Source: Albidovulum denitrificans
Lineage (GTDB): Bacteria; Pseudomonadota; Alphaproteobacteria; Rhodobacterales; Rhodobacteraceae
DNA: 64,000 nt
Reading direction: 5' to 3'
Assembly: GCF_002973535.1 (NCBI RefSeq)
Contig: NZ_PVEP01000006.1
Coordinates: 62,001 to 126,000, forward strand
A program made the position numbers and the translations under genes. Under the pieces are notes generated by a model. The model saw only the letters and a program-made list of their open reading frames with translations, had not been told where the DNA came from and made no database searches. Positions 61,574 through 64,000 of the stretch are shown piece by piece. Each line of letters starts with the position of its first letter. The first letter of the stretch is position 1.

Positions 61574-62302
61574 TCAGTTGATGAAGCCGGAATAGGGCCT
61601 GCGCAGCACCGCCGCGTGGACCATGCCCGCCAATGTGATGATGTCGAAGACCGGGCGGCCCAGTTCCCGTTGCAGGGCATGGGCATAGGGCGGCAGGTCG
61701 GTGCATTCCAGCAGCAACGCCCCCACTTCGGGCGCGCGGTCAATCAGCCTGCGGCCCGCCGCCAGAAGCTCTGCCTCGATCTTCGCAAGGTCCATGTCGT
61801 TCCGTTCGCCGCGCAGGATGACGCTGGCGAATTCCTCGGTCTCGTCCATCCCCTCGACCACGATCGGCACATCCGCTGCGCCCACGCCGGAAAGGTGGGC
61901 GCCGGTCAGCGCCCTGGCCGAGGCCGTCAGCACCCCCACCGGTCGCCCCGTCATCGCGTGGATCAGCGGCGCCTGGATCAGGGCCGAGGCAAAGACCGGG
62001 ACCGATACCGCCGCCGCGATCTCCTTCTGGAACAGCGCCAGGAACCCGCAGGACCCGGTGATCGCCTTGACCCCGCTCCGCTCAAGCCGCCGGGCGGCCG
62101 CAAGCAGGGGTTCGATCATGTCGGGGCTGGGATCGGTCAGCAGCCGGGGAACCGTCAGCCCCTCGATGACCTCATAGGCCAGCGTGAACGGCAGGCCCGA
62201 AGGGTTCTTGATATGGCCCGGAGGCTTGGGGAAGTAGGACTCCAGCGACAAGACGCCGATGGAAATCCCGCAGATGTTGATACCGCCTTTGACCTCGGCC
62301 AT
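61574..62302 (-). CDS. Aspartate/glutamate/hydantoin-racemase-like protein
   Basis: A 242-residue protein of the Asp/Glu/hydantoin racemase superfamily. The two candidate catalytic cysteines are in AITGSCGFLALF (about 84) and LLLECTDLPPYA (about 197), giving the paired-cysteine layout of cofactor-free racemases. ATG 62302 with GGAG upstream is preferred over 62371, which lengthens into the upstream spacer. Between the TAXI binding protein and the permease, it may convert the imported L-amino acid (or hydantoin/maleate-type compound) to the form oxidised by the DadA-like enzyme. Confidence 0.75.
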   Translation of the reverse strand: MAEVKGGINICGISIGVLSLESYFPKPPGHIKNPSGLPFTLAYEVIEGLTVPRLLTDPSPDMIEPLLAAARRLERSGVKAITGSCGFLALFQKEIAAAVSVPVFASALIQAPLIHAMTGRPVGVLTASARALTGAHLSGVGAADVPIVVEGMDETEEFASVILRGERNDMDLAKIEAELLAAGRRLIDRAPEVGALLLECTDLPPYAHALQRELGRPVFDIITLAGMVHAAVLRRPYSGFIN

Positions 62303-62389
62303 GTCCGGTCTCCGCGACAAGCGATGCGTGATGGCTTTGGCGGTCGGGGGCGGCCCTTGACGGACCGCCACCCGACCCGGAAGCGTGGC

Positions 62390-63400
62390 CTATTTCAGCA
62401 GGCCCGCTTCACGGTAGAAGCGTTCGGCGCCGGGATGCAGCGGCACGCCGAGGGTGTCCATGCCGCCGAGCGCGGTATCAAGCGTGATGAGCTTGCCCTT
62501 GGCATGGCCGTTGTCGAGAAGCATCCGGGTGTTTTCGTTCCAGAGCGCCTTGGTGATCCCGTAGACGAGGTCGTCGCTGAGGTCGGAGGAGACGACCAGA
62601 AGGGCGCTGACGGCGGGCGTATGCACGTCATAGTCGATGCCCTCATACACCCCCGCCGGAATGGTGGACGGGATATAGGCCGGGATGATCTCGTTGATCT
62701 TGGCGAGGTCTTCGTCGGCGAAGGAATGCAGCTCCATCCCCTTGGTGGAGGCGAGCTGCACCATCGCGGCGACCGGCCAGCCCGCAGCATAGAAATAGGC
62801 GTCGAGCTGCCCGTCGGCCAGACGTTCGGCGGACTGGCTGTTGTTCAGCTCTGCCTCTTCCATGTTGTCGCGCGTCACGCCCCAGGCTTCGAGCATTTGC
62901 AGCACCGCGACCTGCGTCCCCGATCCGGCCTGGGCGATGCCCACCCGTTTGTCCGCGAGGTCGCCGAGGTTGTTGATCTTCTGGCCCTTGGGCAGGACAA
63001 GATGCAGGTCCTCGGGGAAGAGGTTGGCGACGATGCGCAGCTTTTCGTGTTTCTTGCCCTCGAACTTGCCGGTGCCGAGATACATGTCGCGGGTCACGTC
63101 GGCGGCGGCCATGCCTGCCTCAAGCTCCCCGTTCTCCACGGCGGTGTTGTTGTAGACCGAGGCGGTGGTGGACTGGGCGATGGCGATCAGGCCCGGCACA
63201 CCGCACTGGCCACCCTCTTCGCAGGGGCGCGAGCCGGGAGGGGCCGAGATGCCGTTGGCGATGGTGCCGCCGATCGGAAAATAGGTGCCACCGGCGCTGC
63301 CGGTGCCGATGCGGAAAAAGGTCGGGTCCTGCGCGGCGGCGGCACCGGCACAGAACACCGCGGCCAAAGCGGCGCCGGAAATCTGCTTCAGAAGTCCCAT
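62390..63400 (-). CDS. TAXI-family TRAP solute-binding protein
   Basis: A 336-residue periplasmic protein with a signal peptide (about 1-23, AGAAAAQD). It has the TAXI-family FRIGTGSAGGTYFPIGGTIAN motif (key element TGSAGGTY), QSTTASVYNNTAVENGELEAGM, and DKRVGIAQAGSGTQV. GGGAG precedes the ATG. TAXI proteins often bind glutamate-like or other carboxylates. First gene of the racemase/permease/DadA operon, divergent from a LysR gene. Confidence 0.9.
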   Translation of the reverse strand: MGLLKQISGAALAAVFCAGAAAAQDPTFFRIGTGSAGGTYFPIGGTIANGISAPPGSRPCEEGGQCGVPGLIAIAQSTTASVYNNTAVENGELEAGMAAADVTRDMYLGTGKFEGKKHEKLRIVANLFPEDLHLVLPKGQKINNLGDLADKRVGIAQAGSGTQVAVLQMLEAWGVTRDNMEEAELNNSQSAERLADGQLDAYFYAAGWPVAAMVQLASTKGMELHSFADEDLAKINEIIPAYIPSTIPAGVYEGIDYDVHTPAVSALLVVSSDLSDDLVYGITKALWNENTRMLLDNGHAKGKLITLDTALGGMDTLGVPLHPGAERFYREAGLLK

Positions 63401-63536
63401 GTCATACTCCCTGTGAAAGACATTTCGCAGCAGCCTCGCGGAACGGGCATGCTTGGGGCCATCAGGACCGATGAAAGAAATAAAAGCAAATTCGTAATTA
63501 TATGGTTTTCATAAATTGGATTGATATGCTGCGGCT

Positions 63537-64000
63537 ATGAACCTGCAACAGCTTGCCGTCTTTCGCGAAGTCATGGAAACCGGCTCGGTCAGTGCCGCGG
63601 CGCGCAACCTCGGCCGGACCCAGCCTGCGATCAGCGCCTCCCTGAAGGCTCTTGAGGCGAACCTGGGGATGGAGCTGTTCGAGCGTGAGGGGCGCAAGCT
63701 CGTCCCCGTGCCGGAGGCGCATTACCTCTTGTCAGAGGCGGCAGAGATCCTGACGCGCGTGAGTGCGACGGAAACCAACCTTGTGGGGATGCGCAACCGG
63801 TCGAAAGGGTCGCTGCGGATCGTCGCGATGCCGGGTCCTTCGGTCTATCTGCTGCCGGACTTCGTCAGCCGGATAAAGTCCGGCGCCGACGATCTGCGGA
63901 TCACGCTGTCAAGCCGCAGCTCGCCGCAGATCCTGAACCTGATCGCGGCGCAGGCCTTCGATGTCGGGTTCTGCGACCTGTCGGCGGGCAACCTGAACAC
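63537..64000 (+). CDS. LysR-family transcriptional regulator, N-terminal part (continues beyond window)
   Basis: An open frame from ATG 63537 to the right edge, about 154 residues. It starts MNLQQLAVFREVMETGSVSA, then AARNLGRTQPAISASLKALE, the LysR helix-turn-helix (residues about 1-60), then LFEREGRKLVPVPEA and the beginning of the effector domain (SKGSLRIVAMPGPSVYLLPDFVSRI). It is divergent from the TAXI-TRAP operon over a 136-base AT-rich spacer (TTATATGGTTTTCATAAATT near 63500), so it probably regulates that operon. The effector is unknown. Confidence 0.93.
   Translation, partial: MNLQQLAVFREVMETGSVSAAARNLGRTQPAISASLKALEANLGMELFEREGRKLVPVPEAHYLLSEAAEILTRVSATETNLVGMRNRSKGSLRIVAMPGPSVYLLPDFVSRIKSGADDLRITLSSRSSPQILNLIAAQAFDVGFCDLSAGNLN

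Noticed and set aside
60470-63514. Very long (about 1014 codons) plus-strand open frame
   Set aside because: It runs antisense across the TRAP permease, racemase and TAXI genes, which have clear family motifs and ribosome sites; its translation is low-complexity and Arg/Gly/Asp-rich.

Overview
The window is a GC-rich, densely packed chromosomal (or large-replicon) segment. Its gene content and order point to a Rhodobacteraceae-type alphaproteobacterium: several TRAP and ABC uptake systems, a complete glp ABC-type glycerol operon, a MocE-type ferredoxin, and FAD-GcvT dehydrogenases with a non-pyrrolysine MttB. I see no rRNA, tRNA, CRISPR, insertion sequence or phage gene. Starts were re-chosen from ribosome-binding sites and stop/start overlaps, because many open frames extend well upstream of the likely start and long antisense frames are abundant.

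Layout. (1) 1-338: C-terminal end of a LacI-type regulator. (2) 353-9200: a catabolic locus (aldehyde dehydrogenase, LysR, aspartate dehydrogenase, DapA-like lyase, DMT transporter, 3-hydroxyanthranilate dioxygenase, TRAP transporter). Three copies of an inverted repeat, GGTATC-N9-GATACC, lie upstream of its three transcription units. (3) 9249-13238: a truncated MttB pseudogene, a LacI regulator, and a divergent desaturase / Rieske ferredoxin / PanB-like operon. (4) 13253-23741: glpR, then glpD-glpS-glpT-glpP-glpQ-orf-DUF2160-glpV-glpK, for ABC-driven glycerol uptake, phosphorylation and oxidation. (5) 23748-31013: MarR regulator, DoxX, TRAP transporter, hmgA-maiA-fahA, i.e. homogentisate degradation to fumarate and acetoacetate. 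(6) 31026-39375: an accessory-looking locus with two related alpha/beta hydrolases, a sulfatase fused to RTX-like repeats, a FkbM-methyltransferase/glycosyltransferase fusion and another methyltransferase. (7) 39416-49099: class III aminotransferase, MttB, LysR, two tandem FAD-GcvT dehydrogenases and a sulfotransferase, probably for methylated-amine catabolism. (8) 49106-51329: tandem rhodanese, YeeE/YedE transporter and a 54-residue membrane peptide. (9) 51563-57774: TetR regulator, polyamine-type ABC transporter, metallo-beta-lactamase-fold hydrolase and an agmatinase/ureohydrolase. (10) 58087-64000: TAXI-TRAP transporter, Asp/Glu/hydantoin-racemase-like protein and D-amino-acid dehydrogenase, with a divergent LysR cut by the window end.

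The overall theme is scavenging of small organic solutes, each locus pairing a transporter with its catabolic enzymes and a local regulator. The best candidates for undescribed biology are the sulfatase-RTX/FkbM-GT2/hydrolase locus (31-39 kb), the LysR regulon with its three phased operators (1.8-5.7 kb), the desaturase-Rieske-PanB-like module (11-13 kb), and the asymmetric GlpS/GlpT ATPase pair. All functional statements come from reading motifs and family resemblance by eye; no database search was run.
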